6,807 nucleotides of DNA from JASFEQ01 sp050122535 (GCA_050122535.1 JASFIT010000259.1:1-6807), one strand, 5' to 3'; shown: positions 1-6,149, numbered from the stretch's first letter. Notes: generated by a model not told the origin, from the letters alone. Program-made: numbers and translations.

Positions 1-4
1 ACCG

Positions 5-60
5 TTCGGCTGAGCTCACGGCCGAAGCCCTCCCCCTCAAGGGGGAGGGCGGGGTGGGGG
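5..60. repeat. REP-like GC-rich palindromic repeat
   Basis: Two hairpins lie back to back. The first pairs TTCGGC (5-10) with GCCGAA (21-26) around a loop that contains the palindrome TGAGCTCA (11-18). The second is a perfect 10-bp stem, GCCCTCCCCC (27-36) with GGGGGAGGGC (41-50), around a TCAA loop, followed by a G-rich tail to 60. The layout (GTTCGG..TGAGC..CGAAG followed by C-rich/G-rich arms and GGGGTGGGGGTGA) resembles short extragenic dispersed repeats I recall from several bacterial genomes. The stem has no T-tract on either side, so it is a poor intrinsic terminator. Only one copy is visible here, so calling it a repeat is an inference. Confidence 0.5.
41..60 (+). other. G-quadruplex motif, single-base loops
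   Basis: Four G-runs of 5, 3, 4 and 5 guanines are separated by single bases A, C and T. This fits the standard G3+N1-7 quadruplex pattern with the shortest possible loops, an arrangement known to favour very stable parallel quadruplexes. The first two G-runs are also the 3' arm of the 27-50 hairpin, so hairpin and quadruplex would be mutually exclusive. Whether it folds in vivo is not shown by the sequence. Confidence 0.6.
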
Positions 61-65
61 TGAGA

Positions 66-74
66 TGCGATAAT
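66..74 (+). promoter_or_regulatory. Possible extended -10 promoter element
   Basis: TGCGATAAT matches the extended -10 form TGnTATAAT with one mismatch in the hexamer (GATAAT at 69-74). No convincing -35 hexamer lies 16-18 nt upstream, since that position falls in the G-rich tract. A second weak option is TTGGGT (85-90) with TATCCT (107-112) at 16-nt spacing. Some promoter for the epimerase-AcnX block must lie here or further upstream. This is only the best-looking candidate. Confidence 0.2.
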
Positions 75-130
75 TGGACAGGAGTTGGGTTTTCTCGCGA
101 AAAGGCTATCCTATGTGGGAGGTTCCTGGT

Positions 131-229
131 ATGTCAAGAAATTCTCAGGTGAGAGGAAGAGGGAAATGTGATATGAAAAGAAGCGGCTTTTTCCCCAGAA
201 AAGTGTGGGTCATTTTATTGTTCAGCTGA
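131..229 (+). CDS. Possible small ORF / leader peptide, 32 aa
   Basis: An ATG at 131 follows a strong ribosome binding site, GGGAGG at 117-122, with an 8-nt gap. The 32-residue product is basic in its first half (seven Arg/Lys among residues 1-17) and ends in a hydrophobic stretch around VWVILLF (25-31). Its TGA (227-229) overlaps the TGAGG Shine-Dalgarno of the next gene (227-231), an arrangement that would permit translational coupling or leader-type control. I recognise no family. Such a short ORF could arise by chance; the case rests on the ribosome binding site and the stop/SD overlap. An internal ATG at 173 is an alternative start. Confidence 0.25.
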   Translation: MSRNSQVRGRGKCDMKRSGFFPRKVWVILLFS

Positions 230-239
230 GGTTAAGAAG

Positions 240-1190
240 ATGAAAGGCAGAAGAATTCTTGTAACAGGTGGATCAGGTTTCATAGGAGGCTTTACATTAC
301 AGGTTCTCATCAACTTAGGGGCTGAAGTTGTCTCCTTTGGACGGAGGCCTCCTGAAATTGTGGCGGATCCCATCACCTTTGTTCAGGGGGATGTGACCGA
401 CGCTGAGATGTTGATTTCTTCTTGCCAAAGCCAAAGGATTGACGCCATTGTCCACCTGGCCGGGTATGGCACCACGATGGTTCAGAGCCATCCTGAACTG
501 GGCGTAAAGGTAAACATCCTGGGCATGAGCAACGTACTGGAAGCCGCCCGTATTGCTGGATCTAGGGTGGTGTTCACAAGCTCTATTGGGGTTTACGGGC
601 AAATTGCACTTCCAACGGCAGGGGCAGCCACGGAAGACGCCCAGGTCAATCCAGTTACGGTTTACGGTGCAGGGAAGCTGCTGTGTGAGAGGATGGGACA
701 AGCGTATGCCAAGAATTACAACGTGAAGTTCGTCGCCTTGAGAGTCACTGCGGTCTATGGATTCACAGGTCTTGCTCGGCGAGGTGTAGAGCATCCCACC
801 TTCAGCGACCATGCGAGAATGCTCATCGAGCTACCCCTTGCGGGGCAACCGGTGGTTGTGGAGAAGGGGGGAAGGCAGCCATGCGATTTTGTCTATGTGA
901 AGGATGTTGCCCAAGCCATAGCCAATGCATGCGTTGCCAAAGATCTCAAGCATGACTTGTTCAATATCGGCTCAGGCGAGGTGAGAACCCTCAGCGACTT
1001 TGCAGACATCATCACGCGTTACAAGCCCGAAGCGGACGTGAGTGTAGGGGAGGCGCCCAACCCAGCCTATCCGTTTATGGGGCCTGTGGATATCTCACGA
1101 GCTATCGAAGAATTGGACTACAAACCGACCCCATTTTCAGACTGCATACAGGACTACGTGGCGTTAACAGAAGCAAAAGACGCATTTTAA
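240..1190 (+). CDS. NAD(P)-dependent epimerase/dehydratase (extended SDR)
   Basis: This 316-residue protein is a complete extended short-chain dehydrogenase/reductase, a cytoplasmic family that interconverts or oxidises sugars, nucleotide-sugars and related hydroxy compounds with NAD(P). The Rossmann motif TGGSGFIG is at residues 9-16, an acidic DVTD turn at 51-54, HLAG at 72-75, a Ser-Ser pair at 114-115 and the catalytic pair YGAGK (Tyr142, Lys146), followed by FVYVKDVA at 217-224, typical of the epimerase branch. Length fits the family. The start is supported by TGAGG at 227-231, 8 nt before ATG. The stop lies 4 nt before the aconitase X gene, so the two are almost surely co-translated. 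The substrate cannot be read from sequence: UDP-sugar epimerase, sugar or uronate dehydrogenase and hydroxy-acid or lactone dehydrogenase are all possible. The neighbours favour a catabolic role over cell-wall sugar synthesis (inference). Confidence 0.9.
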   Translation: MKGRRILVTGGSGFIGGFTLQVLINLGAEVVSFGRRPPEIVADPITFVQGDVTDAEMLISSCQSQRIDAIVHLAGYGTTMVQSHPELGVKVNILGMSNVLEAARIAGSRVVFTSSIGVYGQIALPTAGAATEDAQVNPVTVYGAGKLLCERMGQAYAKNYNVKFVALRVTAVYGFTGLARRGVEHPTFSDHARMLIELPLAGQPVVVEKGGRQPCDFVYVKDVAQAIANACVAKDLKHDLFNIGSGEVRTLSDFADIITRYKPEADVSVGEAPNPAYPFMGPVDISRAIEELDYKPTPFSDCIQDYVALTEAKDAF

Positions 1191-1194
1191 AACG

Positions 1195-2403
1195 ATGCAC
1201 CTTACAAAAATAGAAGAAGAGATGCTTGCTGGAAAAATGGGTCCAGCTGTAGAACTGGCTATGAAGGCAATCGTCCAGATGGGGGAAGGATTGGATGCGG
1301 AACGCCTGATAACCACTGAAGGGAGCCATCTTGGCAATGTGGATCTTCTTCGCCGTTGTACAGGGTACATAGGTATTGTGGAAAAGTTCTTTGAACTAGG
1401 CGCTGAGGTGCAGATTCCCACATCCGTAAATCCCTACCCTGCAGACCCAAAAAATGCAGAATCACCACCCATTCCTGAAGTATTCCAGGGCTCCAGTCCC
1501 TTGGAGGACTACTACAGGAAGCTACGGGTCATCCCTAACTGGACTTGTACCCCCTATTTGTATGGAAACATTCCCAGATTTGGTCAACACATCTCCTGGG
1601 AAGAATCTTCAGCAGTCATTTACGTCAATTCTGTGATCGGTGCCAGGGCCAATAGGGAGCCTATCCTTATGGATCTTGTAAGCGCTATCACAGGGAGAAC
1701 CCTCTGCATCGGACTCCACATGGATGAGAATAGGCGAGGCGAGATCCTCTGCCATGTGCAGTCAAAGGAACTGAAGTATGATGATTTTGCTGTGATCGGC
1801 TACTATCTCGGCAAAGTATGCGGAACAGCCATCCCTGTGATAGATGGCATCCAGGAGCAGTCTTCAATCTCCAGCCTCAAAAACATGGGGGCAGCAGCTG
1901 CCAGTACAGGTGCCATTTCCATGTATCATATCCCAGGCTTGACGCCTGAAGCCCCAACATTGGAGAAAGCCTTGGGGGACCGCAAACCAACGGAAATCGT
2001 TGAAATCGACGATAGGGTCCTAGAGAAGACAAAGGAAGAGATGTCTACCGCTGGACATGGGGGCGAGATAGATATTGTTGGGGTAGGTTGTCCTCACTAT
2101 ACCTTTGATGAGGTGGTGTCCATTGCAAGGCTAGTGAAGGGGAAAAAAGTGAAGGACGGTGTTCAACTCTGGATTTGCACGCACCAAGGTGCTATCGAAC
2201 TGGCTAAACAACAAGGAGTAGCTGAGATCATCAAAGAGGCCGGAGGTAGACTCTTCTCAGGATGTTTATACTGCCTCCACACCGTCAATCCTTATGCAGA
2301 TATGCGACTTATGAGCGATTCGGGCAAGATCTGTTACTACAGACGCGCACTGTATGGAACCCAGCGTGAATGTGTAGAAGCAGCCCTAAGCGGGAGGGCC
2401 TGA
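1195..2403 (+). CDS. Aconitase X catalytic (large) subunit, DUF521
   Basis: This 402-residue protein has the aconitase X large-subunit layout. The N-terminus MHLTKIEEEMLAGKMG is followed by WTCTPYLYGNIPRFG (116-130), ESSAVIYVNSVIGARANRE (137-155), GLHMDENR (173-180), GCPHYTFDE (298-306), and a C-terminal SGC (355-357) with SDSGKICYY (374-382). Cys118, Cys299 and Cys357 sit where the family's Fe-S ligands are expected (inferred). Characterised AcnX enzymes are hydro-lyases: bacterial cis-3-hydroxy-L-proline dehydratase and archaeal phosphomevalonate dehydratase. Oddities against the consensus I remember: the NREGGPS loop reads NREPILMD, the SAHxSG motif near residue 44 reads GSHLGN, and an extra CLYC (357-360) appears. 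The substrate may therefore differ. No Shine-Dalgarno precedes ATG 1195; it starts 4 nt after the SDR stop, suggesting coupled translation. The conserved N-terminus supports this start. Confidence 0.9.
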   Translation: MHLTKIEEEMLAGKMGPAVELAMKAIVQMGEGLDAERLITTEGSHLGNVDLLRRCTGYIGIVEKFFELGAEVQIPTSVNPYPADPKNAESPPIPEVFQGSSPLEDYYRKLRVIPNWTCTPYLYGNIPRFGQHISWEESSAVIYVNSVIGARANREPILMDLVSAITGRTLCIGLHMDENRRGEILCHVQSKELKYDDFAVIGYYLGKVCGTAIPVIDGIQEQSSISSLKNMGAAAASTGAISMYHIPGLTPEAPTLEKALGDRKPTEIVEIDDRVLEKTKEEMSTAGHGGEIDIVGVGCPHYTFDEVVSIARLVKGKKVKDGVQLWICTHQGAIELAKQQGVAEIIKEAGGRLFSGCLYCLHTVNPYADMRLMSDSGKICYYRRALYGTQRECVEAALSGRA

Positions 2404-2408
2404 GGAGG
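2404..2408 (+). promoter_or_regulatory. RBS deciding the AcnX small-subunit start
   Basis: GGAGG lies directly after the large-subunit stop TGA (2401-2403). It is 1 nt from ATG 2410, too close for normal initiation, and 7 nt from ATG 2416, which is ideal. The start is therefore placed at 2416. Confidence 0.6.
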
Positions 2409-2415
2409 GATGAAG

Positions 2416-2886
2416 ATGCGTCAGGTTATTCTCAAAGGCCGTGGACTCAACGGTGGGGTTGCTAAAGGGGAGGCCCTTGTTGCAAAGCCCATAAACTTTT
2501 TCGGCGCATACATGCAAGGCATTCTCTCTGGAAAACTCACCAACATCGAAGATACCAAGCATGAGCTCTACGGCAAGAGCCTTGAAGGAAAGATCCTCGT
2601 ATTCCCTTTTAGTATAGGCTCCTTGGCCGGTGGGGTCTCCCTGCTTGAAGCCATCATACAAGGGGTGGGTCCTAAGGCCATCATAAACACCAAAACAGAT
2701 GGTGTATTGCTTGCCGGACCTGTCTTTGCACGCGTCTTTTATGGTATTGAAGTCCCTGTCGTTGACAGCTTGGACGAGGATCCCATGAATATTATAAGAA
2801 ATGGTGACCTTCTAACCGTTGACGGGAACAAAGGAACCGTCCAAGTGCGCCAGAGGGAATACGTTGATTCCGCAATAAAAGATTGA
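2416..2886 (+). CDS. Aconitase X swivel (small) subunit, DUF126
   Basis: This 156-residue protein is the swivel-domain partner of the preceding gene. In AcnX enzymes the swivel subunit closes over the Fe-S active site and supplies substrate-binding residues. Visible family features, from Met2416: ILKGRGLNGGVAKGEALV (5-22), FGAYMQGILSGKLTNIED (29-46), then GKILVFPFSIGS (58-69), PKAIINTKTDGVLLAGPVFA (86-105) and IEVPVVDS (111-118). The Ser-rich loop usually written GSSSGS after the FP motif, expected to hold the catalytic or carboxylate-binding serine, here reads GSLAGGVS, so only the first serine remains in register. The C-terminus is about 15-20 residues longer than the compact forms I know. 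ATG 2410 would add two residues. The next gene is 172 nt away, so the first block probably ends here. Confidence 0.9.
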   Translation: MRQVILKGRGLNGGVAKGEALVAKPINFFGAYMQGILSGKLTNIEDTKHELYGKSLEGKILVFPFSIGSLAGGVSLLEAIIQGVGPKAIINTKTDGVLLAGPVFARVFYGIEVPVVDSLDEDPMNIIRNGDLLTVDGNKGTVQVRQREYVDSAIKD

Positions 2887-2903
2887 CAAAAAATCAAAGC
2901 GGT

Positions 2904-3006
2904 TGATATATCGAATATTGAATATCATTGCTGATTGAAATATCCGTATCAGGCTCGATATTCACTCAAAAATTTTCCCTATAATCCCCCGCTGTTCTCT
3001 TATAAT
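2904..3006 (+). promoter_or_regulatory. AT-rich promoter/operator region for the OFOR operon
   Basis: The gap between the AcnX and OFOR blocks is conspicuously AT-rich compared with the coding flanks. Two perfect TATAAT hexamers occur, at 2980-2985 and 3001-3006, but neither has a good -35 hexamer at 16-18 nt, so an activator or another sigma factor may be needed. Upstream lies an inverted repeat, TGAATATC (2919-2926) against GATATTCA (2957-2964), and the shorter dyad TGATAT/ATATCA (2904-2909, 2922-2927), which could be an operator. No intrinsic terminator for the AcnX genes is visible. Promoter function is inferred. Confidence 0.35.
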
Positions 3007-3058
3007 ATCTTAGTTCATCACTGGTAAAAATGTGAAGAAAGGGGGCACGCATAGGATA

Positions 3059-3346
3059 ATGCCTCCGAAGCTCTGGAGAAAACCCCTGGATCTGGAGGAA
3101 AAGGCGCCTCCCGCTGGGAAGATCAGCGTCATTGAGGGGCGATGCAAGGGCTGCGCCCTTTGTGTGGAATATTGCCCTTGCGGGGTTCTGGAGATGTCCG
3201 AGGCCTTCAACCGCAAGGGGTATCATCCTCCTCTTGTGGTTGAACCTTCTGCCTGTGTAGCCTGTCAATTCTGTGAAGAGGTCTGCCCGGAGTTTGCGAT
3301 CTATTGCACGGTAGAAGAGGCTCAAGGGACAAGGCACAAGGCTTAA
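3059..3346 (+). CDS. korD: 2-oxoacid:ferredoxin oxidoreductase delta subunit (2x[4Fe-4S])
   Basis: This 95-residue ferredoxin-like protein carries two [4Fe-4S] motifs: Cys29, 32, 35, 39 (CKGCALCVEYCP) and Cys66, 69, 72, 76 (CVACQFCEEVCP), joined by the FNRKGYHPPLVV segment typical of KorD/VorD-type delta subunits. It would relay electrons from the catalytic alpha-beta core to free ferredoxin in the cytoplasm. The WRKPLDLEE N-terminus matches the family. The start is uncertain: GTG 3032 gives 104 residues but has no Shine-Dalgarno, while ATG 3059 fits the conserved length but has only AGGA 2 nt upstream or GGGGG 13 nt upstream. I prefer 3059. Cys41 follows the first motif directly, where Lys is common, and Cys83 lies after the second; both look like non-ligand extras. 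The symbol reflects subunit family, not a proven 2-oxoglutarate substrate. Confidence 0.85.
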   Translation: MPPKLWRKPLDLEEKAPPAGKISVIEGRCKGCALCVEYCPCGVLEMSEAFNRKGYHPPLVVEPSACVACQFCEEVCPEFAIYCTVEEAQGTRHKA

Positions 3347-3411
3347 GGCAAATGCGATCTGGATAGACTTTCGTAAATTCATATTTACACATTGCTAGTT
3401 CCCATACGCTC

Positions 3412-3418
3412 GAGGGAG
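3412..3418 (+). promoter_or_regulatory. RBS supporting the TTG start of the alpha subunit
   Basis: GAGGGAG precedes TTG 3423; the GAGG core (3412-3415) is 7 nt from it. An in-frame TAG at 3396-3398 with no ATG or GTG between it and 3423, and no ATG downstream before the conserved GYPITPATE segment, leave TTG as the only sensible start. Confidence 0.6.
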
Positions 3419-3422
3419 AACT

Positions 3423-4601
3423 TTGCCACCTGAGGCCGTCTTAACAGGAGATCATTTTATTAACGGTGATGAGGCTTCTGCCGAGGGAGCCATCGCAGCG
3501 GGGTGTCGCTTTTTTGCGGGATATCCCATCACGCCAGCCACAGAGGTTGCGGAAAGAATGGCGCAGCGCCTCCCCGCAGTGGGTGGTACCTTCATCCAGA
3601 TGGAGGATGAAATCGCATCCATGGCCGCTGTGCTCGGTGCAGCTTGGGGAGGGGCAAAGGCGATGACCTCCACTTCTGGTCCCGGTTTTAGTCTGATGAT
3701 GGAGAACATTGGCCTGGGAATCATCACCGAGACGCCCTGTGTCATCGTCAATATTCAGAGGGGCGGACCATCTACCGGCCTTCCTACCCTTTGTGGCCAA
3801 GGGGACATGATGCAGGCCCGTTGGGGTTCCCACGGGCATTACGAAATCATCGCGATCAGCCCAAGTTCTCCACAAGAGATGTTTGATTTCACCATAAGGG
3901 CCTTTAATCTTGCAGAGCGGTTTCGCATCCCGGTTCTCGTCATGGCCGACGAAGTGGTGGGCCACACCGTGGAACGCGTCACCATCCCGCCTGCCAAAGA
4001 GATCAAGGTGGTCAACCGTATCAAACCCACGGCGCCGCCTGAAACCTACCTTCCCTACAAGACAGATGAGTCTTTGATCCCTGTCCTACCAGATGCAGGA
4101 GATGGGTATAGGATCCACGTCACGGGGCTCACCCATGATGAAAGAGGATATCCCATGACAGATGCGGAAAATCAGGAAAAAATGGTGACACGCCTGATTC
4201 AGAAGATCCAGAAAAACAGGGATCAGATCATCGATTATGAGACCCAGTTTATGCATGGGGCCAAGATTGTCCTGGTGACCTACGGCTCTTCTGTAAGGCC
4301 AACCCTAAGGGCCATGCGCGCCTTGCGAAAGGGTGGTGTGAAGGTGGGCCTCCTCAAGCTGAACACCATCTGGCCGTTTGCTGAGGATCTGATCCGTAGA
4401 TTGGCAAAAAAGGTGGATGCATTTGTGGTTCCAGAGGTGAACTTCGGCCAGATCGCCCTTGAAGTGGAACGATGCTCAGCCGGTCGAGCCATCACCGCCT
4501 CGATTCCCCATGCTGGCGGAGGTATCCACAATCCCAAACAGATCGTCAAGGGTGTGGAGAAGGTCTTGCACAGACTGGCAGGGAAAAGGAAGAAAGCATG
4601 A
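3423..4601 (+). CDS. korA: 2-oxoacid:ferredoxin oxidoreductase alpha subunit
   Basis: This 392-residue protein is the alpha subunit of a four-subunit OFOR, which oxidatively decarboxylates a 2-oxoacid with CoA to acyl-CoA plus CO2 and reduced ferredoxin. It supplies the pyrimidine-binding domain I and domain II. Visible features: GDEASAEGAIAAGCRFFAGY (15-34) leading into PITPATE, QMEDEIASMAAVLGAAWGGA (59-78), TSGPGFSLMMENIGL (84-98), QRGGPSTGLPT (112-122), GLTHDERGYP (235-244) and a C-terminal domain with VTYGSS (285-290) and WPF (317-319). The GLTHDERG segment and the separate gamma gene place it in the KorA/VorA-like group rather than the fused PFOR group. It overlaps the beta gene by 4 bp (ATGA), a sign of coupled translation for a stoichiometric complex. 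It starts with TTG, which may lower its translation. Substrate (2-oxoglutarate, branched-chain 2-oxoacid or other) is unresolved. Confidence 0.9.
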   Translation: MPPEAVLTGDHFINGDEASAEGAIAAGCRFFAGYPITPATEVAERMAQRLPAVGGTFIQMEDEIASMAAVLGAAWGGAKAMTSTSGPGFSLMMENIGLGIITETPCVIVNIQRGGPSTGLPTLCGQGDMMQARWGSHGHYEIIAISPSSPQEMFDFTIRAFNLAERFRIPVLVMADEVVGHTVERVTIPPAKEIKVVNRIKPTAPPETYLPYKTDESLIPVLPDAGDGYRIHVTGLTHDERGYPMTDAENQEKMVTRLIQKIQKNRDQIIDYETQFMHGAKIVLVTYGSSVRPTLRAMRALRKGGVKVGLLKLNTIWPFAEDLIRRLAKKVDAFVVPEVNFGQIALEVERCSAGRAITASIPHAGGGIHNPKQIVKGVEKVLHRLAGKRKKA

Positions 4602-5482
4602 AACGGGAAGAGAAAGAGGGCCTATACAGGCATCCAAAGGATGACCTCCTAAGGGAAGACCGTATACCCCATATTTGGTGTGCGGGATGTGGTATTGGCA
4701 GTGCCTTTTCGGCCTGCATCACGGCCCTTCAGAAGGTAGAAAAAGATTATGACAGATTCGCTATTGTCTCCGGTATCGGATGTTCAGGGAGGGTGGCAGG
4801 ATATCTCAAGATCGACTCCTTTCACACCACCCATGGACGGGCCATCCCTTTTGCGACGGGTCTGAAATTGGCCAAGCCTGAGTTGAATGTCTTTGTCTTC
4901 AGCGGCGAAGGAGACCTCTTCGCCATAGGGGGTAATCACTTTATCCACGCCGCGCGAAGAAATGTGGACCTTACGGTCATCTGTGTGAACAACATGAACT
5001 ATGGAATGACCGGGGGTCAGGTCTCTGCAAATACGCCGATCGGCGCCAAGACGACCACAACGCCTTATGGAAACCCAGAAGTTCCTCTGAACCTCCCTTC
5101 TCTGGCCGCCGCCTGTGGGGCCGTTTATGTGGCCCGTTGGCTCTCCCTGGATGTGAGACGGCTCACACAATCCATTCAGGAAGCCCTGGTGAAACCTGGA
5201 TTTTCCTTTGTAGAGGTGATCGGTCCATGTCCCGTCGCTTTTGGACGAAGGAATCGTCTGGGCACTCCGCTTGAGATGATCAAGTTGTACAATGAAAACA
5301 GCGTGATCAAAAACAATGTGCATCCAGATGAAACAATTATAGAAGAAGGAAAAAAGATGATCCTTGGAAAATTTGTGGACATCCAGCGACCCACTTTTCT
5401 GGAAATGCTCCCTGAGATGTCCGACACTGTGGGCACCATATGGCCCGACAAAGGAATAATCACAGAAAGCAGGGACGGGTAA
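4598..5482 (+). CDS. korB: 2-oxoacid:ferredoxin oxidoreductase beta subunit
   Basis: This 294-residue protein is the thiamine-diphosphate-binding beta subunit. It shows WCAGCG (27-32), SGIGCSGR (58-65), HTTHGRAIPFATGLKLA (76-92), the ThDP/Mg motif GEGD (103-106) ending in NN (131-132) and NYGMTGGQ (134-141), and GPCPVAFGRRN (209-219). Cys28, Cys31, Cys62 and Cys211 are the expected ligands of the proximal [4Fe-4S] cluster, so the catalytic electron path is intact. The ThDP motif has Glu where many relatives have Asp (GDGD), a conservative change. ATG 4598 overlaps the alpha stop and has AAGGA at 4586-4590, 7 nt upstream; longer reading frames starting inside the alpha gene add non-homologous residues and are rejected. 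Length matches KorB-type proteins. The gamma gene follows after 13 nt. Confidence 0.92.
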   Translation: MKREEKEGLYRHPKDDLLREDRIPHIWCAGCGIGSAFSACITALQKVEKDYDRFAIVSGIGCSGRVAGYLKIDSFHTTHGRAIPFATGLKLAKPELNVFVFSGEGDLFAIGGNHFIHAARRNVDLTVICVNNMNYGMTGGQVSANTPIGAKTTTTPYGNPEVPLNLPSLAAACGAVYVARWLSLDVRRLTQSIQEALVKPGFSFVEVIGPCPVAFGRRNRLGTPLEMIKLYNENSVIKNNVHPDETIIEEGKKMILGKFVDIQRPTFLEMLPEMSDTVGTIWPDKGIITESRDG

Positions 5483-5495
5483 GGGGGGAGGGATG

Positions 5496-6068
5496 ATGGC
5501 CAAGAAGAGCGAATACCATGAGATCATCATCACAGGGTTCGGAGGACAGGGGATTATCTTAGCCGGCAATATCCTTGGGAAGTCCGCCACACTCTTTGAG
5601 AAAAGAAATGCAACCCTTATTCAATCATATGGTCCGGAGGCCCGGGGGGGTTCATGTGTCGCGCAGGTGGTCGTCTCCGAAGAGAACATCGAGTACCCGT
5701 ATGTGGAAAATCCCCATGTCTTGATCTGTATGTCCCAGGAGGGTTTTGATAAGAATATCTCAAAGCTGGTCAAAGGAGGAGCACTATTCGCTGATTCCGG
5801 GCTCGTAAAAATCGAAAAGAAAAGAATCCCCAAGGGTGCCAAGGTTTACTCCATTCCGGCCACCCGTTTTGCAGAAGAGATGGGGGTCAAGATGATGGCA
5901 AATATCATCATGCTGGGGTTTATGGCCGCTGTCACGAAACTCGTCTCCTATAATGCAATTAAAAAGGCGGTCAATACCTCGGTGCCAAAAGGCACGGAGA
6001 AGAAGAACATGGCCGGTCTGGAAAGGGGATACCAGTACGGAATGGATCTGAAGCCCGAGAAGACTTAA
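5496..6068 (+). CDS. korC: 2-oxoacid:ferredoxin oxidoreductase gamma subunit
   Basis: This 190-residue protein is the gamma subunit (domain III), which contributes to the CoA-binding and interface part of the OFOR. The diagnostic GFGGQGIILAGNILGKSA (14-31) and SYGPEARGGSC (44-54) are present, with NPHVLICMSQEGFDK (72-86) and a C-terminal helical region with the NMAGLERGY segment (171-179). Length is normal for separately encoded gamma subunits. The ribosome binding site GGAGGG (5487-5492) touches ATG 5493 but stands 3-4 nt from ATG 5496, so the second Met is preferred; the choice changes one residue. It completes a delta-alpha-beta-gamma gene order. The 81-nt gap that follows shows no terminator, so the flavoprotein gene may be in the same transcript. 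Confidence 0.92.
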   Translation: MAKKSEYHEIIITGFGGQGIILAGNILGKSATLFEKRNATLIQSYGPEARGGSCVAQVVVSEENIEYPYVENPHVLICMSQEGFDKNISKLVKGGALFADSGLVKIEKKRIPKGAKVYSIPATRFAEEMGVKMMANIIMLGFMAAVTKLVSYNAIKKAVNTSVPKGTEKKNMAGLERGYQYGMDLKPEKT

Positions 6069-6093
6069 TCTGCCCGAACTCTGAATTAAACCA

Positions 6094-6139
6094 GGCAGGT
6101 AGGAAAGGAACGGAGGAACGAGGGGCGGAGCGAGTGGAG
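6094..6139 (+). other. Purine-rich spacer/leader with RBS
   Basis: About 39 of these 46 bases are purines, with repeated GGA, GGAG and GAGGGG blocks, in the gap between the gamma gene and the flavoprotein. The last GGAG (6136-6139) is 10 nt from ATG 6150 and can serve as its ribosome binding site; several upstream GGAGG-like sites lack a start codon at useful spacing. A weak 5-bp stem CTGCC/GGCAG (6070-6074, 6094-6098) has a 19-nt loop and no T-tract, so it is not a terminator. Confidence 0.35.
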
Positions 6140-6149
6140 CCAATTCTGT

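Noticed and set aside
27..50. Hairpin as an intrinsic terminator of an upstream gene
   Set aside because: The stem is strong but followed by a G-rich tract, with no run of T on either strand.
1..63. End of a coding region entering from the left
   Set aside because: Frame 1 is open to TGA 61-63, but the sequence is the palindromic repeat and its translation is low-complexity Arg/Pro/Gly/Ser with no protein signature.
315..812. 165-codon open frame on the - strand
   Set aside because: Antisense to the SDR gene, whose Rossmann and YxxxK motifs are intact on the + strand.
2887..3058. Terminator, riboswitch or small RNA in the AT-rich gap
   Set aside because: No GC-rich stem followed by T-run and no recognisable riboswitch core; only AT-rich dyads and -10-like boxes are visible.
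3441..3965. 174-codon open frame on the - strand
   Set aside because: Antisense to the alpha subunit's conserved domain; composition and lack of any motif mark it as a shadow.
4472..4597. Longer beta-subunit start inside the alpha gene
   Set aside because: The extra 42 residues are the alpha gene read out of frame; ATG 4598 has a good ribosome binding site and gives the family's normal length.
4784..5590. 268-codon open frame on the - strand
   Set aside because: It lies antisense to the strongly conserved beta and gamma OFOR genes, has no recognisable family, and is explained by codon bias of the + strand genes.
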